Source of the DNA: Symsagittifera roscoffensis | Taxonomy: Eukaryota; Xenacoelomorpha; Acoela; Convolutidae | Assembly: GCF_963678635.1 (NCBI RefSeq) | Contig: NC_087067.1 | Location: 55,951,889 to 56,015,888 of the forward strand | Reading direction: 5' to 3' | Length of the DNA stretch: 64,000 nt | Shown: piece by piece, positions 35,814 to 47,275 of the stretch | Position numbering within the stretch: the first letter of the stretch is position 1 | Layout: each line of letters starts with the position of its first letter | Made by a program: the position numbers and the translations under genes | Notes under the pieces: model-generated | Told to the model about the DNA's origin: nothing | The model's input: the letters and a program-made list of their open reading frames with translations, nothing else | Databases searched by the model: none

Positions 35814-37080
35814 GTGTAAACAAAAGTCATTTTCGGTACAGGGCTTTTACAAATTCTTCATTGGAGAATTTTGATAAAGTCCCAGTTTTGGAAACAATTA
35901 AATCATCTTACACACAAGAAGTATTCGCCAGTGCTTCTCCGGATGAAAGCAGTATTGAGTTTGAAATTGTAACGGATTGTAATCTCTACTTGGATATGTG
36001 TGATACCCATCTCAGTTTAAAGCTTCAATTATTCAAAGAAGATTGTTTGATGCTTTCAAAAACGAAAAAGCAGAACATAAAGCAAAATCGGCGGAAGATT
36101 CAGATGAGGAACCACACATTTACTTAACTTATGTAAACAATCTACTACATTCTCCATTTTCCAACTGTGAAGTTTATTTTAACAGTACAATGGTTTACAA
36201 CGCCAATGGGTTATATCATCATAAGGCACAAATATCGAAAGAATTCAATTCCTCAGCAGTGAGTAATAAAGGATTACTAGCTTGTCATGGATACAGTTTT
36301 CAAGAATTTCCTGATGCATTTGATATGCATCCGTTCACTGATAGAGCAAATTCCTCAGGAACAGGGATAACTTTTTCATTCTATGGGAAATTTGGCATTG
36401 ATTTAATTACTTGCAAAAAATTGTTGCTACCAAATACCAAACTAATTCGAGCTATATCTAATTTTAAGATGCTATCTGATAATCCAAATGTCAGTCTGAA
36501 AATTGTGGATTGTTCGCTGTTTACTAGAAGAATTTTAGTTGCTGAACCTAATCATCAAAACTTGAAATGGAATCTGGAAAGAGAACCTGCTCAATACAAT
36601 TACATGGAAACTATAGCAAGAACCTTTATCATTCCAGCTCGTCAAAACCAAATCATACAAGAAAAAAATTCAATAACACCCCGATAAAAAGAATAGCTGT
36701 TGCAATGAATACAAAAAAGAATAGCTGTTGCAGGAGATTTAAAAAAACATTTTCAGGTATCAAAAGTTTCATTTAAGAGAGTTTAGATCTATTCGGGGTG
36801 GAAGAGCATTTGTTTCATTAGATACAACTTCTCCTTGTCGTCCTTATGTTGCAACAAGGAAAGCAAAACAAATTAATGAAGAATTCCCAGCTCTTCCTTT
36901 GGAATATTTTCGAAATCACTATATTCTAGTTTTTTACTTGATTTCACTACATGATGCAGCTGAACAGTTGCATTATCCAGAAGTTACTGGAGAAAACTTG
37001 AGATTAGAAATGTTATTCCAGTTTCCTTGGAGCAAGTAACGGAAGTTGACAAATTTGGAGCAGTTGCTAAAATTGTTTAA
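35810..37080 (+). pseudogene. Polinton/adintovirus major capsid protein relic (double jelly-roll type)
   Basis: Starts ATG at 35,810 with a FEIVTDCNLYLDMCDTHLSL-type N-terminal strand region, shifts frame near 36,030-36,050, and continues through HIYLTYVNNLLHSPFSNCEVYFN to IPARQN at about 36,650. It then shifts again at a ~30-bp tandem duplication (36,685-36,735) after PIKRIAVAM. Another open stretch, 36,782-37,039, carries SIRGGRAFVSL, RPYVATRKA and LPLEYFRNHYILVF. A last one-base shift leads to the TAA at 37,080, with a few residues apparently lost. The pattern matches the F54H12.2-like family, the major capsid protein of Polintons. At least three frame breaks make it non-functional. It sits directly downstream of the small basic protein gene. 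Confidence 0.7.
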
Positions 37081-37469
37081 CTTTTTAGAGTTTTCAGGTT
37101 CCTATAAAAATATTAAACTTTTTTGGGACTTTTCTTTGTTATTGTCTCTGTACTATCTACTTTGTTTTTCTTCAGACATAAATTTGCAGAAAAAGCAGAT
37201 AATGAATGCTGCTTAACTTGAAACTCCAAGAAAATTCTTCAAACTAGATTGTAAACCAATGTTCAATAACCTTTGTCCTGTTCACAAGTTTTGTGTATGG
37301 GACTTTGTTGATTCAATACCTAAATGCGCGTAAGTCAATAAGTTAAGTTTTTTCACCCTAAATAACAATATCAAACTATCTATTTCATTGTTTTAGTTGT
37401 TAATCAACTAACACTTGCAAAGATGGATATTTTTTAACTTCTACAAATTATTGAAGGAATTCCTGAACT

Positions 37470-37869
37470 CAGGTTCAAGTACATGGGATCATACCCCTCT
37501 GATAAAGTATCTCAACTAACAAAAGATTATTTTTCAAGGGTTGGGGCGGGAGGGGGGTCTGTTGACTTGAGGAGCTGGTAAAAAATGCTGTTTTTTGGGC
37601 ATTTTTTGGAAAAATACTACAAATTGGTCGCCCCTGGATGAACGTGTTTGTTCGAGTTTTGCAGAAAATTGCAGAAATTAGAGTCATTTTTACAAAATTT
37701 TTACAAAATGGATTATAATGGATTTAAATTTTTCCAAAATAATCGATTATTATCGATTAAAAATCGATTACGTGGTCTAAATTTGACATGATAATCGATT
37801 ATATTGACAACATTTTGATCAACAAAAATCCATTATAATCGATCATTACCCATGAAACTTCGGTTCGGG
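37470..37869 (-). mobile_element. Half copy of an ATCGATTAT-rich inverted-repeat element
   Basis: 37,545-37,869 is an inverted relative of 46,358-46,690. Shared features are the CCCGAACCGAAGTTTCATGG end, several ATAATCGATTAT palindromes, a GGGGCGACCA / GAACACGTTCATCC stretch, and a C/G-rich tract. The other half and the second terminus are not seen here. Confidence 0.6.
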
Positions 37870-38676
37870 TAAGTCTCACAACGTTCCACTTTGCCTTTGC
37901 GTTCAATGTAAACAAGAACGGTCGGTTGTTGTGCTGATAGAGAAGGAGACTTTCCGAAAACCAATTTGTCTCTTTTCTTTGTTGGCAACCTAACCTGTCT
38001 TAGTACTGTCCTGTACTAAGGCTCAAAATATCTTATCGTTTGTACCAGATTGTCCAAACTTTGTACATTTGCTTAATTTTTTATATTTTAGGTGAAGTTT
38101 TTCGATTGTACGCAAAGCATATAAACCTCTAGCTTTCCTTAAAAAAGAGCTGTTCTTTAATATGAAAAACAAGGGCATGGAATGCTGGTGCCATTTTTAC
38201 AGATTCGTATAAAAAATATATACAAGAATCAATTTGTGCAATAAACCAACAAAATAGAAAACTTATCATGGCATGAGCACCATCTTGTGCAAGCGCAGAA
38301 GGTATTTTAACCTTTTGAAGCACTGCTGAGAACTCTTTGTTAAGTACTATCGCATATGGAACTGATTTTTAAATCTAAGTAACGTAATTCATCCAGAAAA
38401 AAAAGAAAAAAAATGTTTACAAACAACTGAAATTCCGAAATCTTACAGTTCACTTATCTTGCATATGTTTATAATACATTTTCAAAAATAAATACGAGCA
38501 AAGAAAAGTAACAAAAAACAGATTATATACCTGAAAATTCTATTTTAATTCAATTGCTTTATTTCAAATATCAGGATGTTTTTCTTGTGTGTACGTTTTT
38601 TAGTTCAATGATTTTTTTAAAGTAACTATCTCAAAACTTTTCTGGTAGAAGTATTTGTTGAATTAGTTGCAACCAA
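37870..38676. other. AT-rich DNA, no gene recognised
   Basis: Contains only short open frames without motifs. It separates the inverted-repeat half element from the 3' end of a reverse-transcriptase relic. Confidence 0.45.
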
Positions 38677-39432
38677 TTAAAAGTGTATACCTGATTTTAA
38701 CATACGGTTGTCTATAGACTGTTTAAGCTCAATTAAATTTTCTTTATTGATATTCTTATTGAAATGAATTAGAGAATTATATAGTGCCCATATTCGTACA
38801 GTTATTAAATTTTTGTTATTTCGTGTTGATCTCTTTTTGTTTCTACTGATTTTATCTTTCCTGTGGTTTCGAGTGATTTGTCCAATTTTTGATTTAAAAA
38901 CATGAAGATGACGAAGTGAAGAACTTTATTTCGTCTTATTACTTGTAAAACGTTCAAAGCGGTTTTTTTTGGTAACTCCGTATACTAATTCACCATATTG
39001 GTATATTGGTTGTATAAACTACTTGTAAATTCTAATGAGAACAAATGAGCTGGTAAACTATCTTGTTTGATAGAAAATGAAAATGAATCGAGCTCATTTT
39101 TTTACTGATTCAATATGTTGGTTCAAGGTAACATTTTGCTCCAAAATTAATCCATGATATTTAACTGCACTTTTTACTCTTACCGCGTTTTCGTTCCAGG
39201 TAAAACTTTCAAAATTTTTTATTCTGTTGGTATTTCTAATCTATGTTTCTCCTATGTTTGTTGTAAATTTTTTAATTTCCATCCATTCTGATTTTAGTTC
39301 CAAATCAGATTTTTAAGTTCTTTAATTTCGTTCGTTGAGTGTTCAAAAATATTAGTGTCATCGGCATAAAGAATGAATTCTCTGTGATGTGGTATGTTGG
39401 GAAGATCATTGATATAGACAAGAAAAACTAGA
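38677..39432 (-). pseudogene. Non-LTR retrotransposon reverse transcriptase, 3' fragment
   Basis: The minus strand reads FLVYINDLPNIP and then the catalytic-loop-like YADDTN (plus-strand 39,352-39,369). Both are diagnostic of non-LTR reverse transcriptases (Jockey/CR1-like). After a frameshift it continues with KYHGLILEQNVTLNQHIESVKK, the conserved thumb-side region, then IQPIYQYGELVYG, and ends in TAA at 38,677-38,679. Several stops are present. The 5' part of the domain, the endonuclease and the first ORF are missing, as expected of a 5'-truncated old insertion. No poly-A tail or flanking duplication was identified. Confidence 0.75.
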
Positions 39433-39896
39433 AAAAACTCAGTTTACCATGAAACTAGTCACAGGTTTGCATACAAATCTTTAAACCTGGCATGAAAAAG
39501 TCAAATTACTTTGTCTAGCTTCATAAAAAATTAATTATTGTTGACTCAAAAATTGTCAAATTTTCAGGCAACTTCGATGCTCGTGTTTTGTACAATTTTG
39601 CCTCAAAATAAGTGACCTTGTTGGGAACCACCGGGTCGCAAATTAATCTTGCGAGGGCGAGTTTTTGGTCGATCGTATTCCTTGAAGGAACTTTGGCAGG
39701 AATTCGAATAAATTTGTCATTCTGGCTGAAAATTGTTGACGAAAAAATTCAATTGTTGGTATAGTTCGTGCCGAGGTTTCAGACGTTTTTTTTCAACAGT
39801 TTCAACTGGAGTTTTCTCCAGCGCTGCAAAAACCTCCAATACTAAATTATAATTAGAAATTAAGATAGGTTTTTAGCAATAGAATATATAGCTGAA
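39433..39896. other. Spacer, no gene recognised
   Basis: AT-rich, and may include eroded 5' sequence of the reverse-transcriptase relic, but no conserved motif is readable in any frame. Confidence 0.35.
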
Positions 39897-41186
39897 ATAA
39901 GTAGGCTTTTTTTCCAGTGCTGTTCGGGAAATTGCACACTGACCTTGCAGAAATCATCCTCTCCAATCATCAATGTTGAAGTGGTCATATCAGTGAGAGG
40001 AAAAAAACTTTCAGTACTGAAGCAGTAATTTATGATTTATCTCAGAGCAGGGCTGATTTTTTTCTGTAACAGTGCTGAAGAAAATGAATTTATAATTTAT
40101 CTCTGTTTGGTTGCAACCCGAGATTATGTTTTCAGTTAGAATTAGAACTGCTCTCCAGGTCTTAAATGAAAAGAAAAATTTGCGTTAAATAAGTCAGTTT
40201 GAAATTTGACAAATTTACCTGGTTTGAATTAATAAAGATTATATTCCCGTGTTGACCAAAAATGCTAATCAAACACTTCTTATACATTTCCATTAGTACA
40301 GAAAATTGCATGAAAGGTCTATGATTAGTATTTTCTCATGGAAATTGTATGGAAAATTATTAACATTTTAATTCTTCAGAATTTTTTGCCTGTGCCCGTA
40401 ACTAAACACAAATGACATAAACCTTGGTTATCAAACGTAGTAACCAAATGTTTGGCCGTCTCGCATCAAACATGCATTGGTAACACCTACAAGAATCTGT
40501 CTCACACAATTAACGATGATTGTTTCTAAATTTAGTTTTTAATTATCGGACATTGATCAAGGCAAACAAAAGCCTGCCATACAAAAGAAAGAGGCGTTTT
40601 AAGCATTTTTGAAAAAGTTGTTAAGAGAAAAATAAAAAAAATCCCTTATTAGTATGTCCAAGACTACGTTATACACACAAAAAATGAATTTTGCATGCGA
40701 AATATTTTTTTCAATAGCAAAAAAATTTTATTTGCAATTTTTTATTTTATTTTTTTCAATACACCGAATTTTTTATTAGCAAAAAGTTGAAATTTATATG
40801 GCGAAATTGTTTTCATAGACTTTGTACATCTAACATACATCCACTTGAGTCCACTTCTGCCCAGACGGGTGATAAGCTCATCCCTCATCTTCTGTGAAGT
40901 CATACCCACTCTACTCTCCATATCAGACAACACACTCTTCACCACACTCTCTGTCTTCTCCTTATCAGTTGCATCATTTCAGTTTGATCAATTTGATGTC
41001 ATTTGGACAATGAGAGGAACTAGAAATGAATGCGATTCATGGGCTCTGAAGTTGGCTTAACTGGTGAACAAGGCAAGGCGGTGTGTGGGAAAACAGGGAA
41101 ACATAACAGATGAAAAGTGGTGCCATATATTGTGGTAGTTCATGTGATGGCAATATGGAAAGGAGAGATAGTGATGATGTGTTGAG
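39897..41186 (+). repeat. Segment duplicated at 53,243-54,797
   Basis: Starts AATAAGTAG and ends TGTTGAGAAT, like the second copy 13 kb away in the same orientation. The match is good at 39,897-40,800 and very good at 40,975-41,186. The intervening ~170 bp differ: this copy holds a fragment of the neighbouring GTPase exon, the other has CATACAATTT-type hairpin sequence. Confidence 0.75.
40828..40970 (-). pseudogene. Duplicated fragment of the GTPase C-terminal exon
   Basis: About 140 bp nearly identical to 41,435-41,580 of the adjacent GTPase gene. It covers the segment reading SVLSDMESRVGMTSQKM to LKWMYVR. It lacks splice sites and continues into unrelated AT-rich DNA, so it is a partial local duplicate. 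Confidence 0.8.
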
Positions 41187-41331
41187 AATATAGCATAGCA
41201 CTTGAGTAGAGGGAGAGAGGGAGGGAGAGAGAGAGATGGGTGGGAGGAGTGAAGAAGAATGGTATAATGGATGAGTGTGTATTAGAGTATCCAATATATT
41301 GAGGTTGAAGTAGTCCACTGGTGTTACATGT

Positions 41332-44300
41332 TTAGTCTCCTGGGTAGATGAAACTAACGTAGATGAAGCCATATGTACAAACACGGCGACTCGGAATAGA
41401 ATATAGATGCCCATATCCACCTCCTCTCCCCACTCTAACATACATCCACTTGAGTCCACTTCTGCCCAGACGGGTGATGAGCTCATCCCTCATCTTCTGT
41501 GACGTCATACCCACTCTACTCTCCATATCAGACAACACACTTTCCATCACACTCTTTGCCTTCTCCCTCTCCTCATCAGTTGTTTCTACGTAATTGTAGT
41601 CTGAGAATGGGACAGTGTAGATGTGCATGGTGTAGGGGTACTCTGTCTTGTTCTTCCACTCTGCTATCTCACCCACTCCATCTTTACACTTGACACTATA
41701 GTCACTGTCTTTATCACTGACATAGATCAACCAACAGCTCTCAGGGTATGCATTCATTAAGGCATCTCTGATCTCCTCTGCTGTATTATATGTGCCCTTC
41801 CCTCAACATTGTGTCCGCAGTCTTCTTCCTCTGAGCTGAAACAACACGCCACCTTTCTACATACACTTCCAAGCCACGTTCATTTCTTATACTTTTGAAA
41901 ATCAACATTCTTATAATAATTTCGGCATCCTAATGGATCAGCTTGTTTATATTTTTATTCTTTTAGATATTTCTCTCAATTAATTAGTCTGTTTGTTTTT
42001 TCTTCAATTTAAAAATTGTTCTCTTTCAAGCTCATCTTTTTTGTTTAAGCAATGTTTCATCCTATAGCCTTACCCTCATGGCAATAATTGAAATAAATTG
42101 AAAACTGCAGCTGATAAATGAAGAGCGTATGATTCACATATAATATTATCAGAATGGATCTGTGTCGATGCCAGAGTTGGCTTGATGACTTCCATGCCAC
42201 ATTTAGATGAGCTCAAATTGTCTGTAATCTAATTGAAAAGAAAAGAGCAGCATGACGAATGAATTAAACAAACTATAATGACACATCTGTTTACCTTGGT
42301 TGGCCATTTCCTCTTTCTTCCTCTCCTCCGCCTTCTGTCTCTCAAACCTCTCCTCCACTTCTCGCTCCTGCTTCTTAATCTGCTCCTGCTTTGCATTCAG
42401 CTTCGCCTCTTGCTCCTCCCTCTCTCGTCTGAACTGCTCTTCCATCTTTTGCTGCTGCAACTTCAGCTGCTCAATTTGATCCGCCAACTTGGAATTGTTT
42501 TGTTCAGTTACCAACTTCGCCTCCTGCTCCTATTGCTGTTTCTGAACTCTCTCCAGTTTGTCTTCAAGTGCCTGTTTGTCCTTCTTGCTTTGGTCGTCGA
42601 ACTGTTTTTGCAACTTGTCATGTTCTGCATGTTTCTTCAGCAGTTGATTGAACATGTCTTGTTTCAGCTTCTCAACTTTCGCCTCTAACATTTCCCGAAC
42701 CTTCTTTCTTTCCTCGGCCAGTTTCGCCAGCTCCGACACGTGTTTCTTCTCCATTCTATCACGATCTTCTTCAGTTTTTCGCTTCAAAGTTTCCATCTGC
42801 TGCGAGAATTGTCTTTGCATCTCTCTCAACTCCTGTTGTCTGAAACAGTTTTCCTCGTGGAAATGACAGTGCAAAAAGAGGCAGAGAATCTTATTTGTAT
42901 CCTGCAAAATCAAAGGTAGAAATCGAGACTACTTGTTTATATTTTAGTCAAAGCTCATTAAAACGGAATGTTTGTGCTTGGGTCATTTTTTATCTAGACA
43001 AATTTTGTCCTTTAGGAAGCTTTTGACCAAGTGTTCTTACACATTTTGGCAGAAGTTGATTTCCAGGGCATCACATTTCATCAATTTTTGCTAAGTTATG
43101 AGGATCTGATTTAGAAAAGATGCTGTTTTGATCAAATTAATAGTGAGATCCATAGTTTCGAGCTTGACATCAGAGGGCCACTATATACAAAAGTTTGAGC
43201 TGGTTATTGCCTTCAAATTGGGAGACGTCAAGTTATTATGTTATAAGTTAGTAAGTGTGGCGTGGCAGATGTTTGCCCTAGAGCTTTTAAAGCGTAAGCG
43301 GCAAACTAAATCAATCCGAACTGAATTGAGGGAAGTAAGTTGCTCTGAATAACACATGGAAGAAGTGATTGCAAAACCTTCTTTATTATAAAACTACCAA
43401 AGGACTGACCCCAAACTCAGGTATTTGACCCTCGGTCCTTTTGTTAGTTTTCAGAAGTATCAAAATCAAACTGTATTTTTTAAAGAAGAAACATGCGCTT
43501 CACCTGCGTTCTTCCTCCTTTCTTCTCTGCTGCTCCATTTCTGCCAGCCGCTTTTCCTTCTCTTCTATTTCCCGTTTCAGTTTCCTCGATTCTGTCTCCA
43601 CCTTCTTCACATCTTCTGTGTTCAGGGGGGGGCGCCCTTTCCACCATCTTCCACAGTTCTTGCATTGCCTTCTGGAAGGCCTCCTCCCTCCTCCTCCCGA
43701 TCACTAGTGTCTCTGCACGAGTCTACTATGTGGTATTTGCGTCCCTTACCTCTGGGAAACTTATCCTGCACGGACTTTATGTATTTGGCCGCCAATTGAG
43801 CGTCGGTTTGTTTGGTGATTCGTTTTCGTGATTCGATACTTCGTGAATCCATTGGTAGCCGAGTAAAAACTATCACAGCTTGCGACCAAAACTTCGCACC
43901 AAACATGCCTTCAAAAATCCGAATCATTCCGTTGAGGCTCCCATCTAGCCGAGGCTCTTGTCCATTCACAGCTATTACAAATAGGTTCACATGATCGCAT
44001 TTGGTTCTTAGTTTGATCACGAGTTCGGAGATGATGGTGGCGTCCGTATCCCTTTCGGGGTCGTCGAAGCCCACTGTATCAATTAGGGATACGGGCGTCT
44101 CCCTACTTCCATTAAAAAAGACGTTGCCAAAGGTGGTTGTGCCGGTACACCCTTGTGCCTCTGCGGAAACTGGGAACAGGTCTGCGTCGTGGGCTTTGCC
44201 TGCCACCACATTACACAGGCTACTTTTGCCTGTCCCTGTCTTGCCCACAATCAGCACTTTCTTGAACGTGTTCCCGTTGATGTCTTCGACAAGACTGCTA

Positions 44301-44343
44301 CTCTGAGGTCCTCTTGACACTTCGCTGCTCCTCGCCGCCACTT
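41332..44343 (-). CDS. AIG1/GIMAP-type GTPase with coiled-coil tail and C-terminal domain; disrupted, 5' exon missing
   Basis: Three exons: 44,343-43,504, 42,840-42,295 and 41,835-41,332. All junctions fit GT/AG and keep phase. Exon 1 holds the AIG1 GTPase: G1 GKTGTGKSS, the G2 Thr in GCTGTTTFG, G3 DTVGFDD, then VIVFTRL and HIVDSC. Exon 2 is a long Glu/Lys/Gln-rich coiled coil. Exon 3 encodes a domain with CWLIYVSDKDSDYSVKC and YPYTMHIYTVPFSDYNY that I do not recognise. Family members are GTP-binding, often membrane-associated oligomerising proteins with immune or stress roles. Breaks: an extra base in the GAGGAGGGAGGAGG tract near 43,690, one in the C run at 43,625-43,632, one in a G run near 41,795-41,802, and a TAG at 42,530-42,532. 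Three of the four are in homopolymers, so sequencing error or a young pseudogene are both possible. No initiator ATG precedes the P-loop, so an upstream exon is missing. Codon use is GC-richer than the surroundings. Confidence 0.8.
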
Positions 44344-44456
44344 CTAACAAAATAGCAAAATTAGCACAACCCTTTTTGTTTGAAGTTGTCTTGACCCATA
44401 AAAGATCTCAATTCAATGAAGCGCTTTAGAAAGTTGAGTTTTCACTTAGAGTGGTC

Positions 44457-44743
44457 ACTCATAAAACAATTTCAGATAAGGTACACCGTCTGCTCGTCAC
44501 ACTATCTTATTTTCGGCCGGATAGATTCGTGCAACTTCTTAGTCTAATACCAATCTTAATCTTACTCTCCTAGTCTCAATAAATCTAGTGTATAATGGTC
44601 TTTGCGGGTTAGATATTTTGAACTTGTTTCAAAGGAGACCAACTGTCTTCAGATTGTCAAGTCATATTCAGATTGTTTTGGTGCTGAAACTACAAGTAGT
44701 TTCAGCACTACAAATAATTGTCAGTGATAGTTATGGACTATGA
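44457..44743 (+). repeat. 288-bp dispersed repeat, copy 1
   Basis: Nearly identical to 49,621-49,908, and both precede a 122-bp satellite array. A diverged inverted copy is at 61,790-62,076. It includes a perfect hairpin, GTGCTGAAACTA-CAAG-TAGTTTCAGCAC, at about 44,682-44,709. No coding capacity. Confidence 0.85.
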
Positions 44744-45313
44744 TTCAAAGCATAAAACTAAAGGTAGACAAGTTTCAATCTTCAAAGAAAAGCATTAAAG
44801 GTACATACCACCCACTAATCAGGGGTGGGAGAAAAAGAAGAGGGGAGAAGGGATAAAAGCAGTCATTCAAAGCATAAAACTAAAGGTAGACAAGTTTCAA
44901 TCTTCAAAGAAAAGCATTCAAGGTACATACCCCCCACTAATCAGGGGTGGGAGAAAAAGAAGAGGGGAGAAGGGATAAAAGCAGTCATTCAAAGCATAAA
45001 ACTAAAGGTAGACAAGTTTCAATCTTCAAAGAAAAGCATTCAAGGTACATACCCCCCACTAATCAGGGGTGGGATGAAAAAGAAGAGGGGAGAAGGGATA
45101 AAAGCAGTCATTCAAAGCATAAAACTAAAGGTAGACAAGTTTCAATCTTCAAAGAAAAGCATTCAAGGTACATACCCCCCACTAATCAGGGGTGGGATGA
45201 AAAAGAAGAGGGGAGAAGGGATAAAAGCAGTCATTCAAAGCATAAAACTAAAGGTAGACAAGTTTCAATCTTCAAAGAAAAGCATTAAAGGTACATACCA
45301 CCCACTAATCAGG
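44744..45313 (+). repeat. 122/123-bp tandem array A (about 4.6 units)
   Basis: Monomers start at 44,744, 44,866, 44,988, 45,111 and 45,234, each with TTCAAAGCATAAAACTAAAG. Spacings are 122, 122, 123 and 123. The 123-bp form has GGGATGAAAAAG where the 122-bp form has GGGAGAAAAAG. Open frames across the array arise because the monomer lacks stops in some frames. Confidence 0.95.
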
Positions 45314-46104
45314 AAGTCTCTGTGGGCGAAAACAGATTGGGCGTGAATGGCTGGTCACATGGCTGTCTTTTGTCACAGGATCCTAACAATTGGAAGTCTC
45401 TGGGGGCGAAAATAGATGGGGCGTAAATGGCTGTTCACATGGCTGTCTTTTGTCACAGGATCCTAACAATTGGAAGTCTCTGTGGGCGAAAATAGATGGG
45501 GCGTGAATGGCTGGTCACATGGCTGTCTTTTGTCACAGGATCCTAACAATTGGAAGTCTCTGGGGGCGAAAATAGATGGGGCGTAAATGGCTGTTCACAT
45601 GGCTGTCTTTTGTCACAGGAACCTAACAATTGGAAGTCCCTGGTGGCGAAAATAGATGTGACGTAAATGGCTGGTCACATGGCTGTCTTTTGTCACAGGA
45701 TCCTAACAATTGGAAGTCTCTGGGGGCGAAAATAGATGGGGCGTAAATGGCTGGTCACGCTGTCTTTTGTCACAGGATTCTAACAATTGGAAGTCTCTGG
45801 GGGCGAAAATAGATGGGGCGTAAATGGCCGGTCACGCTGTCTTTTGTCACAGGATCCTAACAATTGGATGTCTCTGGGGGCGAAAATAGATGGGGCGTAA
45901 ATCGCTGGTCACGCTGTCTTTTGTCACAGGATCCTAACAATTGGAAGTCTCTGGGGGCAAAAATTGATGAGGCGCAAATGGCTGGTCACATGGCTGTCTT
46001 TTGTCACAGGATCCTAACAATTGGAAATCTCTGGGGGGCGAAAGTAGATGGAGCGTAAATGGCTGGTCACGCTGTCTTTTGTCACAGGATCCTAACAATT
46101 GGAA
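45314..46104 (+). repeat. 80-bp tandem array (about 10 units)
   Basis: Units start AAGTCTCTGKGGGCGAAAA and end with TTTTGTCACAGGATCCTAACAATTGG. The first five spacings are exactly 80 bp (45,314, 45,394, 45,474, 45,554, 45,634, 45,714). Later units lose CAT/GG and shorten to about 76-77 bp. It abuts array A without a spacer. Confidence 0.93.
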
Positions 46105-46357
46105 TTTAGGATTTTAAAAAAATATATATTTAATATGGCCAACGGGTTTTTTCTCAGATAATTTTTGATCAGGAAGGATTTGAGAAAAATTTTGTTATAA
46201 GTTGAACTTTCTTTTTGCGTGTTTCTGTTTTTTTTCAAGTTTAAACAAAATTGAATCTTATGCACAACTGTAACCATAATCAAACAAATTTACCTAATAA
46301 GTTCATAAAGATCTTTGCAACATTTTTCAATCGAAGTTTTTTGACGATGTATCATAT
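46105..46357. other. Short AT-rich spacer
   Basis: Nothing recognised between the 80-bp array and the inverted-repeat element. Confidence 0.5.
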
Positions 46358-47275
46358 CCCGTACCGAAGTTTTACGGGTAATAATCGTTTATAATGGATT
46401 TTCATTGACTAAAATTTTGTTCATATAATCGATTATAATCGATTATTTTGGAAAAATTCAAATCCATTATAATCCATTATATTCGATTATATTCCATTTT
46501 TGTTTTCAATTAAATGGTTTATTTTTCGTACATAAAATCCATGGAAATTGAATAAGCTTTGCAAATAATGACTCTAATTTTTGCCAATTTCTGCAAAACT
46601 CGAACGAACACGTTCATCCAGGGGCGACCATTAAGTAGCAATTTTCCAAAAAGTGCCCAAAAACATCGTTTTTGACAAGTTCCTCATGTCAACACCACCC
46701 CCCCCCCCCTCAACGTACCCCCCCCCCCCACCCACGTAACACCCGAACCCCCCCCCCCCCCCCCCAACGTACCCCCTCACGTACCCCCATCTACCCACAT
46801 ACCCCACAACCACGACGTACCCCCCTCTCTCTAGTTAGGGGACATCTAACTGTAGTACGGGTAAGCGTGGGGGGGGGGGGGGGGGGGGTTGGTGTGGGAT
46901 CTGTAGGTAACTTTGTAATTTTTCATAAAAATTATTGAATATAGGAAAAAGAGAAATTAAGCGAGAGAACAAAATAACTAAATTAAGTTTATCAAAATTA
47001 TGAAAAAATGAAAACAACACACAAAATAATTTGAATAAATAGATTATAATCCAATATAATCGATTCAAATGGATTATTTTTCTTTTGATAATTTTTTTTT
47101 GAAAATAATCGATTGTAATCGATGATAATCGATTATATTGGGATTTTATTGCTGAAAATAATATTATCATTATAATCCATTTTCAATCGATTTTAATCAA
47201 TTATTTTTGTTATTTTATAGACTGACAATGAAAATCCAATATAATCGATGATTGTTCATGAAACTTCAGTGCGGG
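46358..47275. mobile_element. 918-bp MITE-like element with ATAATCGATTAT palindromes and long C/G tracts
   Basis: The left end is CCCGTACCGAAGTTTTACGG; the right end on the other strand is CCCGCACTGAAGTTTCATGA. They are imperfect inverted repeats of about 30 bp leading into ATAATCGATTATAATC-type palindromes on both sides. The middle holds C runs with a CGTACCCCC quasi-repeat at about 46,699-46,830 and a G run at 46,870-46,888. No coding capacity. No clear target duplication is visible (TATCATAT left, ATTGCC right). A half copy lies at 37,470-37,869. Confidence 0.65.

Noticed and set aside
44825-45346. 173-codon repetitive protein across the 122-bp array (and similar frames in the second array)
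   Set aside because: The frames follow the satellite monomer and switch with 122/123-bp length changes. There is no start context, and identical frames occur in overlapping registers.
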